Assembly: GCA_003250975.1 (NCBI GenBank)
Contig: QKIY01000035.1
Location: forward strand, 124,001-188,000
DNA: 64,000 nucleotides
Direction of reading: 5' to 3'
From: Gammaproteobacteria bacterium
GTDB lineage: Bacteria > Pseudomonadota > Gammaproteobacteria > Eutrophobiales > Eutrophobiaceae
Below the pieces are notes generated by a model that was not told where the DNA came from, made no database searches, and worked only from the letters and a program-made list of their open reading frames with translations. Positions 1 to 11,114 of this stretch are shown one piece after another. The stretch's first letter is position 1. Each line of letters opens with the position of its first letter. The translations under genes were made by a program, and so were the position numbers.

Positions 1-2157
1 GAATTACTCTCCGATCTGGACAAGGAGACGGTTGATTTCATTCCCAATTACGATGGCGCAGAAAAGGAACCTACCGTATTACCGGCCCGCATACCAAACC
101 TGCTGGTCAACGGATCCAGCGGTATCGCCGTGGGCATGGCGACAAATATACCGCCACATAACCTGACAGAGGTGATCAATGCCTGCATGGCACTGATTGA
201 TAATCCGGCCATTCAGATAGCTGAACTGATTCAGCATATACCGGGGCCCGATTTCCCTACAGCCGGCATCATCAACGGCTCGAAAGGGATTCATGAAGCC
301 TACCTGACGGGCCGTGGGCGTATTTACATGCGCGCCCGTACCGGGATAGAAACTGATGAGGCAAAGGGGCAACACACTATTATCGTCAAGGAACTGCCTT
401 ACCAGGTAAACAAGGCCCGCCTAATGGAAAAGATTGCTGAACTGGTCAAGGACAAAAAGATAACCGGGATCCGCGAACTTCGCGATGAGTCTGACAAGGA
501 CGGTATGCGCATGGTTATTGAACTGCGCCGTGGTGAGGTGCCGGAAGTTATCCTGAATAACCTCTACCAGCATACCCAGATGCAGAATGTCTTCGGCATC
601 AATATCGTCGCCCTCGAGAATGGCCAACCGCGTTTATTAAATCTCAAGGACCTGCTGGAAGCATTCGTCCGCCACCGCCGTGAAGTCGTCTCCCGGCGCA
701 CGATCTTTGAACTGCGCAAGGCGCGTGCCAGGGCCCATGTCCTCGAAGGCCTGGCCGTGGCCCTGGCAAATATTGACCCCGTCATTGCACTAATCAAGGC
801 GTCACCAACACCTGTCGAGGCCAAGCAAAAACTGCTGGAACCCGTATGGCAGTCCGGCGTAGTGACTGAAATGTTGAAGCGCTCGGGCGCCGATGCGTCT
901 CGGCCCGATGGACTGGGTGAACAGTATGGGTTGACCGATGACGGTTACCGCCTGTCAGAAACCCAGGCCCAGGCGATCCTGGACCTGAAACTGCAGCGTC
1001 TGACCGGACTGGAACAGGACAAGATCATCAAGGAATATGGTGACCTACTGGAGACTATCGAGGACCTGATGGATATCCTAGCCCGTCCAGAACGTCTGAT
1101 GCAGGTCATACGGGACGAACTCATTGATATTCGTGAGCGCTACGGTGATGTACGGCATACGGAGATCATCGAAGATCAGCACGACCTGAGCATGGAAGAC
1201 CTGATTACGGAAGAGGACGTGGTTGTCACGTTGTCGCATGCGGGTTATGCCAAATCACAGCCGCTAGATGTCTATCGTGCCCAACGCCGGGGCGGGAGGG
1301 GCAAGTCAGCCACCAATATGAAAGATGAGGACTTCATCGACAAACTCTTTATCGCTAATACCCATGACACGGTGTTATGTTTTTCCAGCAAGGGCAAAGT
1401 CTACTGGCTCAAGGTCTACCAGTTCCCACAGGCCAGCCGGGCAGCACGTGGCAAGCCCATCGTTAACCTGCTGCCCCTGGAAGAAGGTGAACGGATCAAT
1501 GCCGTCCTGCCGATCCGGGAATTCAGTGATAATTATTACGTGTTTATGGCAACGGCTGATGGCACGGTAAAGAAATGCCGGCTGACGGATTTTTCCCGAC
1601 CGAGGCCCAGCGGGATTCGCGCTATTGAACTGCATGGTGATAATCAACTCATCGGGGTTGAAGTGACGGATGGAGCACATGATGTCATGTTGTTTACCGA
1701 TGCCGGCAAGGCCGTGCGTTTCCATGAAAACGAGGTTCGCCCAATGGGAAGAACTGCCAGAGGTGTGCGTGGTATACGGCTCGCTGCAGGACAACGTGTG
1801 ATCTCTCTAATCATTGTCACGGATGAGGAAAGCACCGTGCTTACTGCGACGGCAAACGGTTATGGAAAACGTTCCCCCATAAGTGAGTATGTAGTCAAGG
1901 GGCGTGGAGGCATTGGTGTAATATCCATCCAGACGACCGAGCGAAATGGCAAGGTCGTCGGCGCTGTCGCCGTTAATGAAGATGATGAGATCATGCTGAT
2001 CAGCAATCAGGGTACCTTGATCAGAACGCCGGTATCGGATGTCTCCGTAATGGGACGTAATACCCAAGGTGTCAGGTTGGTAAGCTTGGGTGAGGAAGAA
2101 AATCTTGCCAGCCTTGAGCGAATCGTGGAAGTGGGTGAAAACGGCAATGACGTATAA
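1..2157 (+). CDS. gyrA: DNA gyrase subunit A, 3' part
   Basis: The frame is open from the first base, so the gene starts upstream. The first visible residue aligns with about residue 133 of E. coli GyrA, so the catalytic tyrosine and the quinolone-resistance region are outside the window. The 718 visible residues include the [13 protein letters not shown] and [22 protein letters not shown] motifs of the breakage-reunion domain. The GyrA-box QRRGGRG follows at bases 1282-1302, then the beta-pinwheel C-terminal domain. The GyrA-box separates gyrase from topoisomerase IV ParC. With GyrB the protein introduces negative supercoils using ATP. The stop codon overlaps the start proposed for serC, as in other gammaproteobacterial gyrA-serC-pheA clusters. 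Confidence 0.97.
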   Translation, partial: ELLSDLDKETVDFIPNYDGAEKEPTVLPARIPNLLVNGSSGIAVGMATNIPPHNLTEVINACMALIDNPAIQIAELIQHIPGPDFPTAGIINGSKGIHEAYLTGRGRIYMRARTGIETDEAKGQHTIIVKELPYQVNKARLMEKIAELVKDKKITGIRELRDESDKDGMRMVIELRRGEVPEVILNNLYQHTQMQNVFGINIVALENGQPRLLNLKDLLEAFVRHRREVVSRRTIFELRKARARAHVLEGLAVALANIDPVIALIKASPTPVEAKQKLLEPVWQSGVVTEMLKRSGADASRPDGLGEQYGLTDDGYRLSETQAQAILDLKLQRLTGLEQDKIIKEYGDLLETIEDLMDILARPERLMQVIRDELIDIRERYGDVRHTEIIEDQHDLSMEDLITEEDVVVTLSHAGYAKSQPLDVYRAQRRGGRGKSATNMKDEDFIDKLFIANTHDTVLCFSSKGKVYWLKVYQFPQASRAARGKPIVNLLPLEEGERINAVLPIREFSDNYYVFMATADGTVKKCRLTDFSRPRPSGIRAIELHGDNQLIGVEVTDGAHDVMLFTDAGKAVRFHENEVRPMGRTARGVRGIRLAAGQRVISLIIVTDEESTVLTATANGYGKRSPISEYVVKGRGGIGVISIQTTERNGKVVGAVAVNEDDEIMLISNQGTLIRTPVSDVSVMGRNTQGVRLVSLGEEENLASLERIVEVGENGNDV

Positions 2158-3268
2158 GAGTCTGCATAAACTGTCAGCTGAACAGGGTGGGGACGTGTAT
2201 AACTTTGGCGCTGGGCCAGCTATGCTCCCCGCGGCGGTTATGCAACGCGCCCGCGATGAATTTATTGACTGGCGGGGGACGGGTGTTTCCGTCATGGAGT
2301 TGGGACATCGCACGAAGGAATTCATCGCAATTGCCGAGCAGGCTGAAGTAGACCTGCGAGATCTGCTGAAAATCCCAACTAATTTTACCGTGTTATTTAT
2401 GCAGGGCGGCGCTACCAGCCAGTTTTCCATGGTGCCGTTAAACCTGACAGCAGCAGGCGATTCGGTCGACTATCTGCATACCGGTCTCTGGTCTGGAAAG
2501 GCAAAGGACGAGGCAGGCCGTTATTGCCAGGTAAATGTTGCCGCATCTTCCGAAGACACCGGCTTTACCCTTATTCCTGCCACTGATAGGTGGCAGCTGG
2601 ACCCGCAGGCCCGGTACGTGTACTTCACCGATAATGAGACGGTCCACGGCGTTGAATTCCAGCTGACACCGGACACGGGTGATGTACCGCTGGTGGCGGA
2701 CATGACTTCCAACATCCTGTCCCGTCCAATAGATTTTTCCCGCTATGGTCTGATCTTTGCCGGCGCCCAGAAGAATCTCGGGCCGGCAGGCCTCACCGTG
2801 GTAATCGTGCGGGAGGACCTGCTGGATCAGGCTAGGGTGGATACCCCTTGCCTGTATAACTATGCATTCAATGCCAAGTCACAATCCATGGCCAATACGC
2901 CGCCGACCTATATCTGGTATATGGCTGGACTGGTATTGCAATGGGTCAAGGCAGAAGGCGGTATTCCGGTAATGGAACAACGTGCCAGGCTACGGTCCGC
3001 CAAATTGTACCGTGCCATAGATGCTTCCGGGTTTTACCATAACCCGGTGGCCCCCGATGCGCGCTCCCGCATGAACATTCCTTTTTCACTTACTGATGAC
3101 AGCCTCAATGAAACCTTTCTCAAAGAGGCCATGGAGCATGGTCTACTGGCGCTTGCCGGGCACCGCAGTGTTGGCGGCATGCGGGCCAGTCTATACAATG
3201 CCATGCCTGAAACAGGCGTCGACAAACTGATAGAATTTTTGACCAGTTTTGAACGGCGTTACGGTTAA
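2147..3268 (+). CDS. serC: Phosphoserine aminotransferase
   Basis: PLP enzyme converting 3-phosphohydroxypyruvate and glutamate to phosphoserine in serine synthesis; it also serves pyridoxine synthesis in proteobacteria. Family signatures are [11 protein letters not shown] near the N-terminus, [14 protein letters not shown] (cofactor phosphate region) and [11 protein letters not shown] with the PLP lysine. The ATG at 2147 overlaps the end of gyrA by 11 bases and gives 373 residues. A GTG at 2195, preceded by a purine-rich AGGGTGGGG, would give 357 residues, nearer the family length of about 360, and begin directly at the conserved YNF. The true start is therefore uncertain. Function is clear. 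Confidence 0.95.
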   Translation: MTYKSLHKLSAEQGGDVYNFGAGPAMLPAAVMQRARDEFIDWRGTGVSVMELGHRTKEFIAIAEQAEVDLRDLLKIPTNFTVLFMQGGATSQFSMVPLNLTAAGDSVDYLHTGLWSGKAKDEAGRYCQVNVAASSEDTGFTLIPATDRWQLDPQARYVYFTDNETVHGVEFQLTPDTGDVPLVADMTSNILSRPIDFSRYGLIFAGAQKNLGPAGLTVVIVREDLLDQARVDTPCLYNYAFNAKSQSMANTPPTYIWYMAGLVLQWVKAEGGIPVMEQRARLRSAKLYRAIDASGFYHNPVAPDARSRMNIPFSLTDDSLNETFLKEAMEHGLLALAGHRSVGGMRASLYNAMPETGVDKLIEFLTSFERRYG

Positions 3269-3381
3269 TAACAGGCTATAAATTACCGGCTAGACCGGCA
3301 TAAAATGATCGGGGCTGTTTCCCGCGCGCTGTTTGTCTCGTATGCTGTGCACATAAAAAAAACAGGTACCCGGGGTTCTTC

Positions 3382-4467
3382 ATGTCTGAAAAGACCAAAC
3401 TCGCAGATCTGCGCTCACGTATTGATGAAATCGACGCCAGCCTGCTGGCCTTGATTAGCGAGCGTGCGCGCCTGGCCAGGGAGGTCGGCAGCATCAAGGG
3501 TAAGGACAACAATAACAACGGTTTTTACCGCCCCGAGCGCGAGGCTCAGGTGTTGCGGAATATCATTGAAAAGAACGAGGGTCCGTTATCCGAGGAAGAG
3601 ATGGCGCGGCTATTTCGTGAAATCATGTCGGCCTGTCTGGCCCTGGAGGAAATCCTTAATATTGCCTACCTAGGGCCTGAAGGCACCTTTACCCAGTCCG
3701 CCGCCCTGAAACATTTCGGGCACTCGGTCACCACTACCGCGCTGGACAGCATTGATCAGGTATTCAGAGAAGTCGAGGCTGGTGCCTGCCATTACGGTGT
3801 TGTGCCGGTTGAAAATTCGATCGAGGGTGTGGTCAATCACACGCTTGATATGCTGATTAACTCCAGTCTCCTGATCTGCGGTGAAGTGGAACTGCGTATT
3901 CATCACGACCTGATGTCCAGGGCAAATGATATCAAGCAGATCAAGCAGGTTTATTCTCACCAGCAGTCACTGGCACAATGCCGCAGCTGGCTGGATACCC
4001 ATCTGCCCCATGTCGAGCAAATCGCGGTTAGCAGCAATGCCGAGGCGGCCAGGCGCGTGGCAGACAATCCAGAGGCCGCAGCCATCGCCGGTGAAACGGC
4101 GGCGGAATTCTATGACCTGAATATCCTGCATAAAAATATTGAGGACCATCCCGATAACACCACCAGGTTCCTGGTGCTTGGACGGCATGAGACGCAGCCC
4201 AGCGGCAAGGACAAGACCTCATTGTTGTTCTCGGCGCCGAACAAACCGGGTGCACTGCACGACATGCTGGCCTGTTTTGCCGAAAACAATGTCAGTATGA
4301 CGCGTATCGAATCCCGGCCATCGCGCCAGGGCATGTGGGAATATGTCTTCTTTGTCGATGTTGAGGGCCATGCCAGCGAGCCCAAGGTGGTCGCTGCACT
4401 GGATAAATTGAGAGAGACGGCGTCGATGATGAAGCTCCTGGGCTCGTATCCTGTAGCAGTGTTATAA
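3382..4467 (+). CDS. pheA: Chorismate mutase / prephenate dehydratase (P-protein)
   Basis: Bifunctional cytosolic enzyme for phenylalanine synthesis: chorismate to prephenate to phenylpyruvate. The 361 residues hold an AroQ-type helical chorismate mutase (about 1-90, with LADLRSRIDEID), a prephenate dehydratase domain (about 93-270, starting at IAYLGPEGTFTQSAA and containing DNTTRF) and a C-terminal ACT domain. The ACT domain carries GALH and ESRP motifs, which bind phenylalanine for feedback inhibition in this family. The 113-base gap after serC holds no Phe-rich leader peptide, so classical attenuation is not seen. hisC follows after 3 bases. Confidence 0.97.
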   Translation: MSEKTKLADLRSRIDEIDASLLALISERARLAREVGSIKGKDNNNNGFYRPEREAQVLRNIIEKNEGPLSEEEMARLFREIMSACLALEEILNIAYLGPEGTFTQSAALKHFGHSVTTTALDSIDQVFREVEAGACHYGVVPVENSIEGVVNHTLDMLINSSLLICGEVELRIHHDLMSRANDIKQIKQVYSHQQSLAQCRSWLDTHLPHVEQIAVSSNAEAARRVADNPEAAAIAGETAAEFYDLNILHKNIEDHPDNTTRFLVLGRHETQPSGKDKTSLLFSAPNKPGALHDMLACFAENNVSMTRIESRPSRQGMWEYVFFVDVEGHASEPKVVAALDKLRETASMMKLLGSYPVAVL

Positions 4468-4470
4468 AAA

Positions 4471-5571
4471 ATGAGTTGTGATTTTCTCGAACTTGCAACA
4501 CCGGGTGTGGCGGCCCTGCAACCGTATCAACCGGGCAAGCCAATAGAAGAGCTGCAACGGGAGCTGGGCCTGAAGGAGATTATAAAACTCGCCTCGAACG
4601 AAAATCCGCTGGGGCCGGGACAAAAGGCCATGGCCGTACTGCGTAATCCCAAGGATATTGCACGTTACCCGGACGGCAACGGATTCAGCCTCAAGGCCAG
4701 ATTGGCGGACTATCACCAGGTAGAGAGCAACCAGATCACCCTCGGTAATGGTTCCAATGAGATCCTGGAATTGATTACGCGCGCCATCGTCCTGCCCAAG
4801 CATGAAGTGGTGTTCTCCGAACATGCCTTTGCAGTCTATCCCTTGGTGACCCAGGCCGTCGGTGCACGGGCCGTAGTTGTGCCTGCCAGGAATTGGGGCC
4901 ACGACACGGAGGCAATGGCAGATGCCGTAACCGGGAACACCCGGTTGATTTTCGTGGCCAATCCCAATAACCCGACGGGGACCTGGCTCGAAGAGAAGTC
5001 GATGCGTGGCCTGTTGCAGGCCGTTCCTGAAAATGTGATCGTCGTCGTAGATGAGGCCTATTTTGATTATGTACGGGTAAGCGATTACCCGGATTGCACG
5101 GGCTGGCTGGCCGAGTTTCCAAACCTGCTGGTATCCCGTACCTTTTCCAAGGCCTATGGCCTGGCTGCACTGCGTATCGGTTACAGCGTGTCGCACCCTG
5201 CAATCGCCGATTTGCTGAACAGGGTGCGGCAACCGTTTAACGTAAACAGCCTAGCCCTGGCAGCGGCTGAAGCGGCCCTCTCTGACCGGGCGCATATTGA
5301 AAAGAGCGTCCGCGGCAATGAGGCAGGCATGCAGATGCTGACGACGGAATTCAGTAAGATGGGTCTTAACTACATCCCTTCGGCCGGGAACTTTATCTGT
5401 GTCGATGTCGGGCGGCCGGGCCGTGAGGTGTTTAACCAAATGTTGCATGAAGGTGTCATCGTCCGTCCCGTAGATAATTATGGAATGCCGGACCACATCC
5501 GGGTCACAGTAGGGCAGGAGTCTGAAAACAGGCGGTTCATAACGGCATTGAAAAAAGTCCTTGCCGTGTGA
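4471..5571 (+). CDS. hisC: Histidinol-phosphate / aromatic aminotransferase (HisC family)
   Basis: Class I/II PLP aminotransferase of 366 residues. ASNENPLGP at the N-terminus, ANPNNPTG, DEAYFDY and SRTFSKAYGLAALRIGY (PLP lysine in FSKAYG) are characteristic of HisC. Its place between pheA and tyrA, away from other his genes, is the one occupied by hisC2-type genes in Pseudomonas. There it can act on phenylpyruvate and hydroxyphenylpyruvate as well as imidazole-acetol phosphate. Which substrate dominates here cannot be read from sequence. There is no recognisable Shine-Dalgarno sequence in the 3-base gap after pheA, so translational coupling is likely. Confidence 0.93.
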   Translation: MSCDFLELATPGVAALQPYQPGKPIEELQRELGLKEIIKLASNENPLGPGQKAMAVLRNPKDIARYPDGNGFSLKARLADYHQVESNQITLGNGSNEILELITRAIVLPKHEVVFSEHAFAVYPLVTQAVGARAVVVPARNWGHDTEAMADAVTGNTRLIFVANPNNPTGTWLEEKSMRGLLQAVPENVIVVVDEAYFDYVRVSDYPDCTGWLAEFPNLLVSRTFSKAYGLAALRIGYSVSHPAIADLLNRVRQPFNVNSLALAAAEAALSDRAHIEKSVRGNEAGMQMLTTEFSKMGLNYIPSAGNFICVDVGRPGREVFNQMLHEGVIVRPVDNYGMPDHIRVTVGQESENRRFITALKKVLAV

Positions 5572-5608
5572 TTCGGGGAACAGTCATTAAACTATCAAGG
5601 CGTATGTT

Positions 5609-6499
5609 ATGTTGATTAATCGTGTAGCCGTTATTGGCGTCGGTCTTATAGGTGGATCATTGGCCCGTGCCTTGCGGGCCAGGAAGGCCTGTACTCATAT
5701 AATCGGCTTCGGGCGGAGTCCGGAACATCTCCAGGAGGCCGTCGATCTGGGTGTTATCGATGATTTTAGCCTGACGGTGACCGACGCAGTGAAAGATGCT
5801 GATATGGTGGTTTTGGCAACACCGCTAAAAACATACGGCGCTTTACTCAAGGCCATGCGCCCCTATCTTGGTGATGAGACGGTTATCACCGATGTCGGTA
5901 GTGCAAAGAGCAGCGTAGTGGAGGTGGCGCGTGCCACGCTCGACAAGCTCTTCCCCCATTTCGTTCCCGGTCATCCGATAGCTGGCAAGGAAAAGAGCGG
6001 GGTGGCCGCCTCCGCTGCAGACCTATTCGAGGTGCACCGCGTGATCCTTACACCCTTGCCTGAAACTGATGTTGCCGCCATCGACAAAGTCAAGCAGATG
6101 TGGGAAGTGTGCGGGGCCGAGGTAGTGCATCTGGGTGTTGAACAACATGATGAGATCCTCGCCGCTACAAGTCACCTGCCGCATATGCTGGCCTATGCAC
6201 TGGTCGATTGCCTGTCGGGTATGGAGGAACGGGAAGAAATCTTCAAGTTTGCAGCAGGTGGTTTTTCTGATTTTACCCGTATCGCCTCCAGTGACCCGCA
6301 GATGTGGCACGATATCTGTTTTTCCAACCGGGCGCAGTTACTCAAGGCCATGGAGGCGTTCGATGATTATCTGAACCGTATCCGCTCGGCCATTGAAACG
6401 GATAACAGTGACGAGTTGTTGAAGATATTCTCCCGGGCCAAGGCGACCCGGGATCGTTTCACCCGCTTGCGTGACAAACGTAATGACTCCATAGAATAG
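5609..6499 (+). CDS. tyrA: Prephenate/arogenate dehydrogenase
   Basis: NAD(P)-dependent oxidative decarboxylation of prephenate (or arogenate) in tyrosine synthesis. The 296-residue protein opens with a Rossmann motif GVGLIGG (about residues 10-16). It carries VITDVGSAK, HPIAGKEKSGV and the HLPHMLAYAL helix typical of TyrA. It lacks a fused chorismate mutase, unlike the enteric protein, and is not fused to aroA, unlike the Pseudomonas version, although aroA follows at 16 bases. The ATG at 5609 follows an AAGG element. Cofactor preference is not resolved. Confidence 0.95.
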   Translation: MLINRVAVIGVGLIGGSLARALRARKACTHIIGFGRSPEHLQEAVDLGVIDDFSLTVTDAVKDADMVVLATPLKTYGALLKAMRPYLGDETVITDVGSAKSSVVEVARATLDKLFPHFVPGHPIAGKEKSGVAASAADLFEVHRVILTPLPETDVAAIDKVKQMWEVCGAEVVHLGVEQHDEILAATSHLPHMLAYALVDCLSGMEEREEIFKFAAGGFSDFTRIASSDPQMWHDICFSNRAQLLKAMEAFDDYLNRIRSAIETDNSDELLKIFSRAKATRDRFTRLRDKRNDSIE

Positions 6500-6514
6500 G
6501 CCGGCTGGTTGCTA

Positions 6515-7846
6515 ATGTCTGCCCATTCAACGCTTGATTATCTGATTTCTCCTGGCGGTACACTGCAGGGCCGGATCAGGGTACCGGGTGATAAATCGAT
6601 CTCCCACCGAGCACTGATGCTGGGTGCCATTGCCGAGGGCCAGACCCGAATCGAAGGATTCCTGCAAGGGGAGGATACCCTGGCCACCATGGCGGCGTTC
6701 CATGCCATGGGTGTTGAAATTGATTACCAAGACGAGCGGGTGACAATCAATGGCGTGGGTCTGCACGGTCTAAAAGCACCGAAGATCCCGCTGGACCTAG
6801 GTAATTCCGGCACGGCGACTAGACTGCTGGCCGGACTGCTGGCTGGCCAGTCCTTTGATGCCGAGATTACCGGTGATGCCTCATTGAGGCGCCGGCCCAT
6901 GCGGCGCATCGTTGATCCCCTGCAACAGATGGGGGCTGACATCACTTGCAGTGAACAGGGCACACTGCCGCTTACTATTCACGGCGGCCAGGGCCTGCGT
7001 GCCATTGACTATGCGCTGCCAGTCGCCAGCGCCCAGCTCAAATCATCCCTGCTGCTCGCCGGACTGTATGCCAGCGGTACAACCTGCATTACAGAACCTG
7101 CCGTGACGCGCGATCACACGGAGCGTATGCTCCGTGAATTCGGCTGCGAACTCCAGAGGAAGCGAAACCGCATCTGTATCCGCGGCGGCAGTCAGATCAA
7201 GGCATGTCATGTCCATGTGCCTGCGGATATCTCTTCAGCGGCCTTCTTTCTGGTGGGGGCCAGTATCGCTACGGGGTCGGATCTCATCCTTGAACGGGTC
7301 GGGATTAATCCCACACGAGATGCCATTATCCCCATTCTGCAACAGATGGGCGCAGACATTAGCCTGGCCAACCAGCAGGTGGTATCGGGGGAGCCGGTAG
7401 CCGATATCCGGGTCCGGTCGGCCTCCTTGCATGGCATCGATATTCCGCAGGACAAGGTAGCGATCGCGATTGATGAGTTTCCGGCCATTATGATTGCCGC
7501 CGCATGCGCCCGCGGCAGGACCCGCTTACATGGCGCATCCGAACTTCGGATCAAGGAGAGTGACCGCATCCAGGCGATCGCATCCGGTTTAGAGGTTTTG
7601 GGTATAGATGTGCGAACTCATGAGGACGGCATGGAGGTAAGGGGCGGCGTGGTTTCCGGGGGGACAGTCGACAGTTTTACCGATCACCGGATTGCCATGG
7701 CATTTTCTATGGCCGGCCTGGCAGCGTCAGGCCCCGTGCATATCCTAAATTGCGGAAATGTTGCCACCTCCTTCCCGGGATTTCCCAACCTGGCCTCGGC
7801 AGCTGGATTGCAGATCAGTATCAGTGGTGAGTCGCATGGCGGCTGA
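6515..7846 (+). CDS. aroA: 3-phosphoshikimate 1-carboxyvinyltransferase (EPSP synthase, class II type)
   Basis: Transfers the enolpyruvyl group of PEP to shikimate-3-phosphate, the sixth step to chorismate. The 443-residue product has [50 protein letters not shown] and RIKESDR. GDKS, SAQxK, RxHxE and NxTR together mark the class II group typified by the Agrobacterium CP4 enzyme. At the position of CP4 Ala-100, however, this protein has Gly (NSGT), as class I enzymes do. ATG 6515 is preferred to a TTG six bases upstream. The 3' end overlaps cmk by 11 bases. Confidence 0.96.
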   Translation: MSAHSTLDYLISPGGTLQGRIRVPGDKSISHRALMLGAIAEGQTRIEGFLQGEDTLATMAAFHAMGVEIDYQDERVTINGVGLHGLKAPKIPLDLGNSGTATRLLAGLLAGQSFDAEITGDASLRRRPMRRIVDPLQQMGADITCSEQGTLPLTIHGGQGLRAIDYALPVASAQLKSSLLLAGLYASGTTCITEPAVTRDHTERMLREFGCELQRKRNRICIRGGSQIKACHVHVPADISSAAFFLVGASIATGSDLILERVGINPTRDAIIPILQQMGADISLANQQVVSGEPVADIRVRSASLHGIDIPQDKVAIAIDEFPAIMIAAACARGRTRLHGASELRIKESDRIQAIASGLEVLGIDVRTHEDGMEVRGGVVSGGTVDSFTDHRIAMAFSMAGLAASGPVHILNCGNVATSFPGFPNLASAAGLQISISGESHGG

Positions 7847-8522
7847 GCATATCCCGGTGATCACCATTGACGGTCCCAGCGGGACCGGCAAGGGGACCTT
7901 GTGCCGCCATCTGGCCAACTGGCTGCACTGGCATATCCTGGACAGCGGCGCAATCTACCGTTTGCTGGCCCTGGCGGCAGAGAAACAGGGGGTACCGTTG
8001 GAGGATGCGGCGGCATTGGCGCGACTGGCGGCCACCCTGGATGTCGCGTTTGACTATACATCAGATAACGGAGACAGGGTCTTGCTGGCGGGCCAGGATG
8101 TCAGTACTCAGATCCGGACGGAAGCCTGCGGTAATGCCGCTTCAAGGCTGGCGGCATATCCCGAGGTACGGCAGGCATTGCTGCGGCGCCAGCAGCAATT
8201 GAGGCAGGCCCCGGGCCTGATAGCGGATGGCCGGGACATGGGGACGGTGGTTTTCCCTGATGCGGACCTGAAGATTTACCTTACGGCGGAGGCCAGTGAG
8301 CGCGCCAAAAGGCGACATAAACAGTTGAAGGAAAAAGGATTTGATGTTAACCTCGCCGATCTTTCGGTCGAGATAACCGAGCGGGATGCCAGAGACAGTC
8401 AACGCGCAATTTCACCTTTGAAACCGGCGAAAGATGCCAAGGTTATTGATACCACGAACCTCGATATACAAGATGTAGTTGAGCTTGTGTCAACGATGGT
8501 TCGGGATCAGTTTCCTGTCTGA
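7836..8522 (+). CDS. cmk: Cytidylate kinase
   Basis: Phosphorylates CMP and dCMP with ATP. The N-terminus has the P-loop [12 protein letters not shown] and the family motif [34 protein letters not shown] and the RAKRR lid region follow. The start ATG 7836 lies inside the end of aroA, with GGTGAG upstream, and gives 228 residues, matching the E. coli protein (227). cmk immediately before rpsA is an almost invariant arrangement in proteobacteria. Confidence 0.97.
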   Translation: MAAEHIPVITIDGPSGTGKGTLCRHLANWLHWHILDSGAIYRLLALAAEKQGVPLEDAAALARLAATLDVAFDYTSDNGDRVLLAGQDVSTQIRTEACGNAASRLAAYPEVRQALLRRQQQLRQAPGLIADGRDMGTVVFPDADLKIYLTAEASERAKRRHKQLKEKGFDVNLADLSVEITERDARDSQRAISPLKPAKDAKVIDTTNLDIQDVVELVSTMVRDQFPV

Positions 8523-8621
8523 AGGCTGTCATCTGGTTGTTAACTAACTTTAACCAACATGAGTGTACCGGTACAAGCCCAGGTTTGTACCAACAGGGCC
8601 TTGTAAGAGGAATTTCTTTTA

Positions 8622-10295
8622 ATGAGTGAAAGTTTCGCAGAGCTTTTTGAACAAAGCCAAATCGAGGGCAAGATGCGCCCGGGTACTATCGTCAATGCGA
8701 CGGTAGTGGACGTTAATCAGGATTCAGTTATTGTAAACGCCGGACTGAAATCAGAAGGGATAATTCCGATTGAACAGTTCTATGATGAAAACGGCGAACT
8801 GGAAGTCCACGTCGGAGATACTGTCGATGTTGCACTGGACAGTGTCGAAGACGGATACGGCGAGACCAAACTCTCAAGAGAGAAAGCTAAACGCCTCAAG
8901 GCCTGGAGCAACCTGGAAAAGGCGCATGAGGAAAATGCTACTGTCACCGGAGTGATCGCAGAACGTGTAAAGGGTGGTTTTACAGTTGACGTACAGAATG
9001 TGCGCGCATTCCTCCCCGGTTCCCTGGTGGATGTCCGGCCAGTCAAGGATGCCGGTTACCTCGAAGGCAAACCTCTTGAATTCAAGGTCATCAAGATTGA
9101 TCGTCGCCGCAGCAATGTGGTGGTGTCTCGTCGCGCCGTAGTCGAAACCGAAAATACAGCTGAGCGCGAGGAGTTGTTGGAGAACCTGAAAGAAGGCGCA
9201 GTCGTCAAGGGCGTGGTTAAGAACCTGACCGACTATGGCGCCTTTCTTGATCTGGGCGGTGTCGATGGCCTGTTACATATCACAGATATGGCCTGGAAGC
9301 GTGTCAAGAATCCGGCCGAAATCGTCAGTATTGGTGACGAAATTGAGGTCAAGGTACTCAAGTTTGATCGTGAGCGAAATCGGGTATCACTGGGCCTGAA
9401 ACAGATGGGTGAAGATCCTTGGGCAGACCTTGCCAAGCGCTTTCCAGAAGGCACCAAGATCAGGGGCCGTGTTACCAATATTGCTGATTACGGGTGCTTT
9501 GTGGAGCTTGAGGAGGGTGTTGAAGGCTTGGTCCATGTCTCGGAAATGGACTGGACCAACAAGAATGTCCACCCCTCCAAGCTGGTCAATATCGGTGACG
9601 AGGTTGAGGTTATGATCCTGGATATCGATGCAGAGAGACGCCGTATCTCACTGGGGATGAAGCAGTGCCAGCCCAATCCCTGGGAACACTTTGCTGCGAC
9701 CCACAACAAGGGTGACCGTGTAACCGGCAGCATCAAGTCCATCACCGATTTCGGTATCTTTGTTGGCCTGGAAGGCGGTATTGATGGCCTGATTCACTTG
9801 TCGGATATTACCTGGGCCGAAAATCCGGAAGAGGCCATCCGCAATTTTAGCAAGGGTGACGAGATCGAGACGGTCGTTCTGGCAGTGGATGCTGAACGTG
9901 AACGTATCTCCCTGGGTATCAAACAACTGGAAAAAGATCCTTTCTCAAGTTATGTTGCAGAGTATCCAAAGGGTACGATCGTCAAGGGAATCGCTGAATC
10001 CGTTGATACCAAGGGGGTCATAGTTCGCCTGGCGGAGGGTGTGGAGGGTTACCTGAAGGTCTCTGAAATATCCCTCGACAAGAAGGTGGATGATGCCAGG
10101 ACTATTATCAAGGAAGGTGATGAAGTAGAGGTCAAGATTACTGCCATCGACCGGAAGAAGAGAACAATCAATGTTTCCATCCGGGCCAAGGAAGTAGACG
10201 ATGAAGCGGCGGCCGTAGAAGAATATTCGTCTGATTCAGGTAATGCAGGTACCAAACTGGGTGATTTGTTTAAGGAACACCTGGAAAATAAATAA
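8622..10295 (+). CDS. rpsA: 30S ribosomal protein S1
   Basis: RNA-binding ribosomal protein that captures mRNA leaders on the 30S subunit. The 557 residues (same length as E. coli S1) comprise six S1 OB-fold repeats. The middle ones are very similar to one another, with recurring DYGxFVxLEGGxxGLxHxSDM and RISLGxKQ motifs. A good ribosome-binding site (AAGAGGAAT) precedes ATG 8622. The 99-base leader contains the palindrome GTACCGGTAC around 8563-8572. S1 represses its own translation in E. coli; whether this leader does so is unknown. Confidence 0.98.
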   Translation: MSESFAELFEQSQIEGKMRPGTIVNATVVDVNQDSVIVNAGLKSEGIIPIEQFYDENGELEVHVGDTVDVALDSVEDGYGETKLSREKAKRLKAWSNLEKAHEENATVTGVIAERVKGGFTVDVQNVRAFLPGSLVDVRPVKDAGYLEGKPLEFKVIKIDRRRSNVVVSRRAVVETENTAEREELLENLKEGAVVKGVVKNLTDYGAFLDLGGVDGLLHITDMAWKRVKNPAEIVSIGDEIEVKVLKFDRERNRVSLGLKQMGEDPWADLAKRFPEGTKIRGRVTNIADYGCFVELEEGVEGLVHVSEMDWTNKNVHPSKLVNIGDEVEVMILDIDAERRRISLGMKQCQPNPWEHFAATHNKGDRVTGSIKSITDFGIFVGLEGGIDGLIHLSDITWAENPEEAIRNFSKGDEIETVVLAVDAERERISLGIKQLEKDPFSSYVAEYPKGTIVKGIAESVDTKGVIVRLAEGVEGYLKVSEISLDKKVDDARTIIKEGDEVEVKITAIDRKKRTINVSIRAKEVDDEAAAVEEYSSDSGNAGTKLGDLFKEHLENK

Positions 10296-10392
10296 TATAG
10301 GGGTGTTTTGCTTGTTCAGGTTTGATAATAATAAGGGGGACATGGTTTAACCTGCGAGGAGCCCTCCCCGCACAACAGCGAGAACAAATGCC

Positions 10393-10689
10393 ATGACAAA
10401 GTCTGAACTTATAGAAGTACTAGCCAAAAGGCAGACACAATTGGGTTACCGTGATGTTGAGCTTGCAGTGAAGACCATACTGGAACATATGGCAGGCACA
10501 CTGGCAAACGGGGAACGTATTGAAATCAGGGGATTTGGTAGTTTTGCCCTGCATTATCGCCCGCCGAGGGTCGGGAGAAACCCCAAATCCGGCGAGCCGG
10601 TGTCATTGCCCGCCAAATATGTCCCTCATTTCAAGCCAGGCAAGGAACTTCGCGAACGCGTTGACCGCAGCTCCGCGCCCATCAGCTAG
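10393..10689 (+). CDS. ihfB: Integration host factor subunit beta
   Basis: Small HU-family DNA-bending protein of 98 residues that pairs with IHF alpha. It has the DNA-binding arm signature [24 protein letters not shown], spread over the central part ([18 protein letters not shown]), and ends [12 protein letters not shown]-like ([13 protein letters not shown]). It follows rpsA as in Pseudomonas and enterics, and precedes the lapAB pair. An E. coli-type beta subunit of about 94 residues is expected, so the length fits. Confidence 0.97.
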   Translation: MTKSELIEVLAKRQTQLGYRDVELAVKTILEHMAGTLANGERIEIRGFGSFALHYRPPRVGRNPKSGEPVSLPAKYVPHFKPGKELRERVDRSSAPIS

Positions 10690-10701
10690 CCAGTTACCTG
10701 T

Positions 10702-10727
10702 CACAAGGGCATTATGCACGCCTTGTG
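10702..10727 (+). other. Weak hairpin after ihfB
   Basis: CACAAGG and CCTTGTG form a perfect 7-bp stem around a 12-base loop, 12 bases after the ihfB stop. No T-run follows, so it is not a standard intrinsic terminator. It may be an RNA-processing or attenuation structure between ihfB and lapA, or chance. Confidence 0.25.
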
Positions 10728-10808
10728 CAGGTTAACTGCAGGTGTAAACCTCTTCTCCAGATGTTGCTAGACTATGTGCCAGAAACTTAATCGTTAACAG
10801 GGGCACTA

Positions 10809-11114
10809 ATGTCGCAGCTCATAAAAAAAATCCTGTATATAAGCCTGTTTGTTGTGGCGTTATTATTTGGCCTATTATTCTTCGTCAAAAATTACCAGCT
10901 ACTGGAATTCGATTACATAATCGGTGTTATTGAATTGCCTCTCTCTGTTTTGATGCTGATCAGCTTCTTTGCCGGGGTATTGATCGGTATTTCTGCACTG
11001 GTTCCATGGCTTCTCCGCATGAAGCACAGGCAAAGCCGCTTAAACAGGCAGCTAAAATTAAGTGAGAAGGAAATAACAAACCTGAGAGTATTGCCTGCCA
11101 AGGATACTGATTGA
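10809..11114 (+). CDS. lapA: LapA-family inner-membrane protein (DUF1049)
   Basis: A 101-residue protein with two membrane helices (about 7-27 and 43-66) and a basic, coiled-coil-prone tail (KHRQSRLNRQLKLSEKE). This is the DUF1049/LapA topology. Its TGA stop overlaps the ATG of lapB by one base. In E. coli LapA cooperates with LapB in assembling lipopolysaccharide and controlling LpxC turnover. Context (ihfB-lapA-lapB-pyrF) is the conserved gammaproteobacterial order. Confidence 0.9.
   Translation: MSQLIKKILYISLFVVALLFGLLFFVKNYQLLEFDYIIGVIELPLSVLMLISFFAGVLIGISALVPWLLRMKHRQSRLNRQLKLSEKEITNLRVLPAKDTD

Noticed and set aside
3305-3360. Short forward open frame in the pheA leader as a possible attenuator peptide
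   Set aside because: It contains only one Phe and one Tyr near its start, no run of Phe, and no terminator hairpin follows.
4462-5232. Long reverse-strand open frame (256 codons) over hisC
   Set aside because: It lies wholly opposite a well-supported gene and has no recognisable motif; it is a codon-bias shadow.
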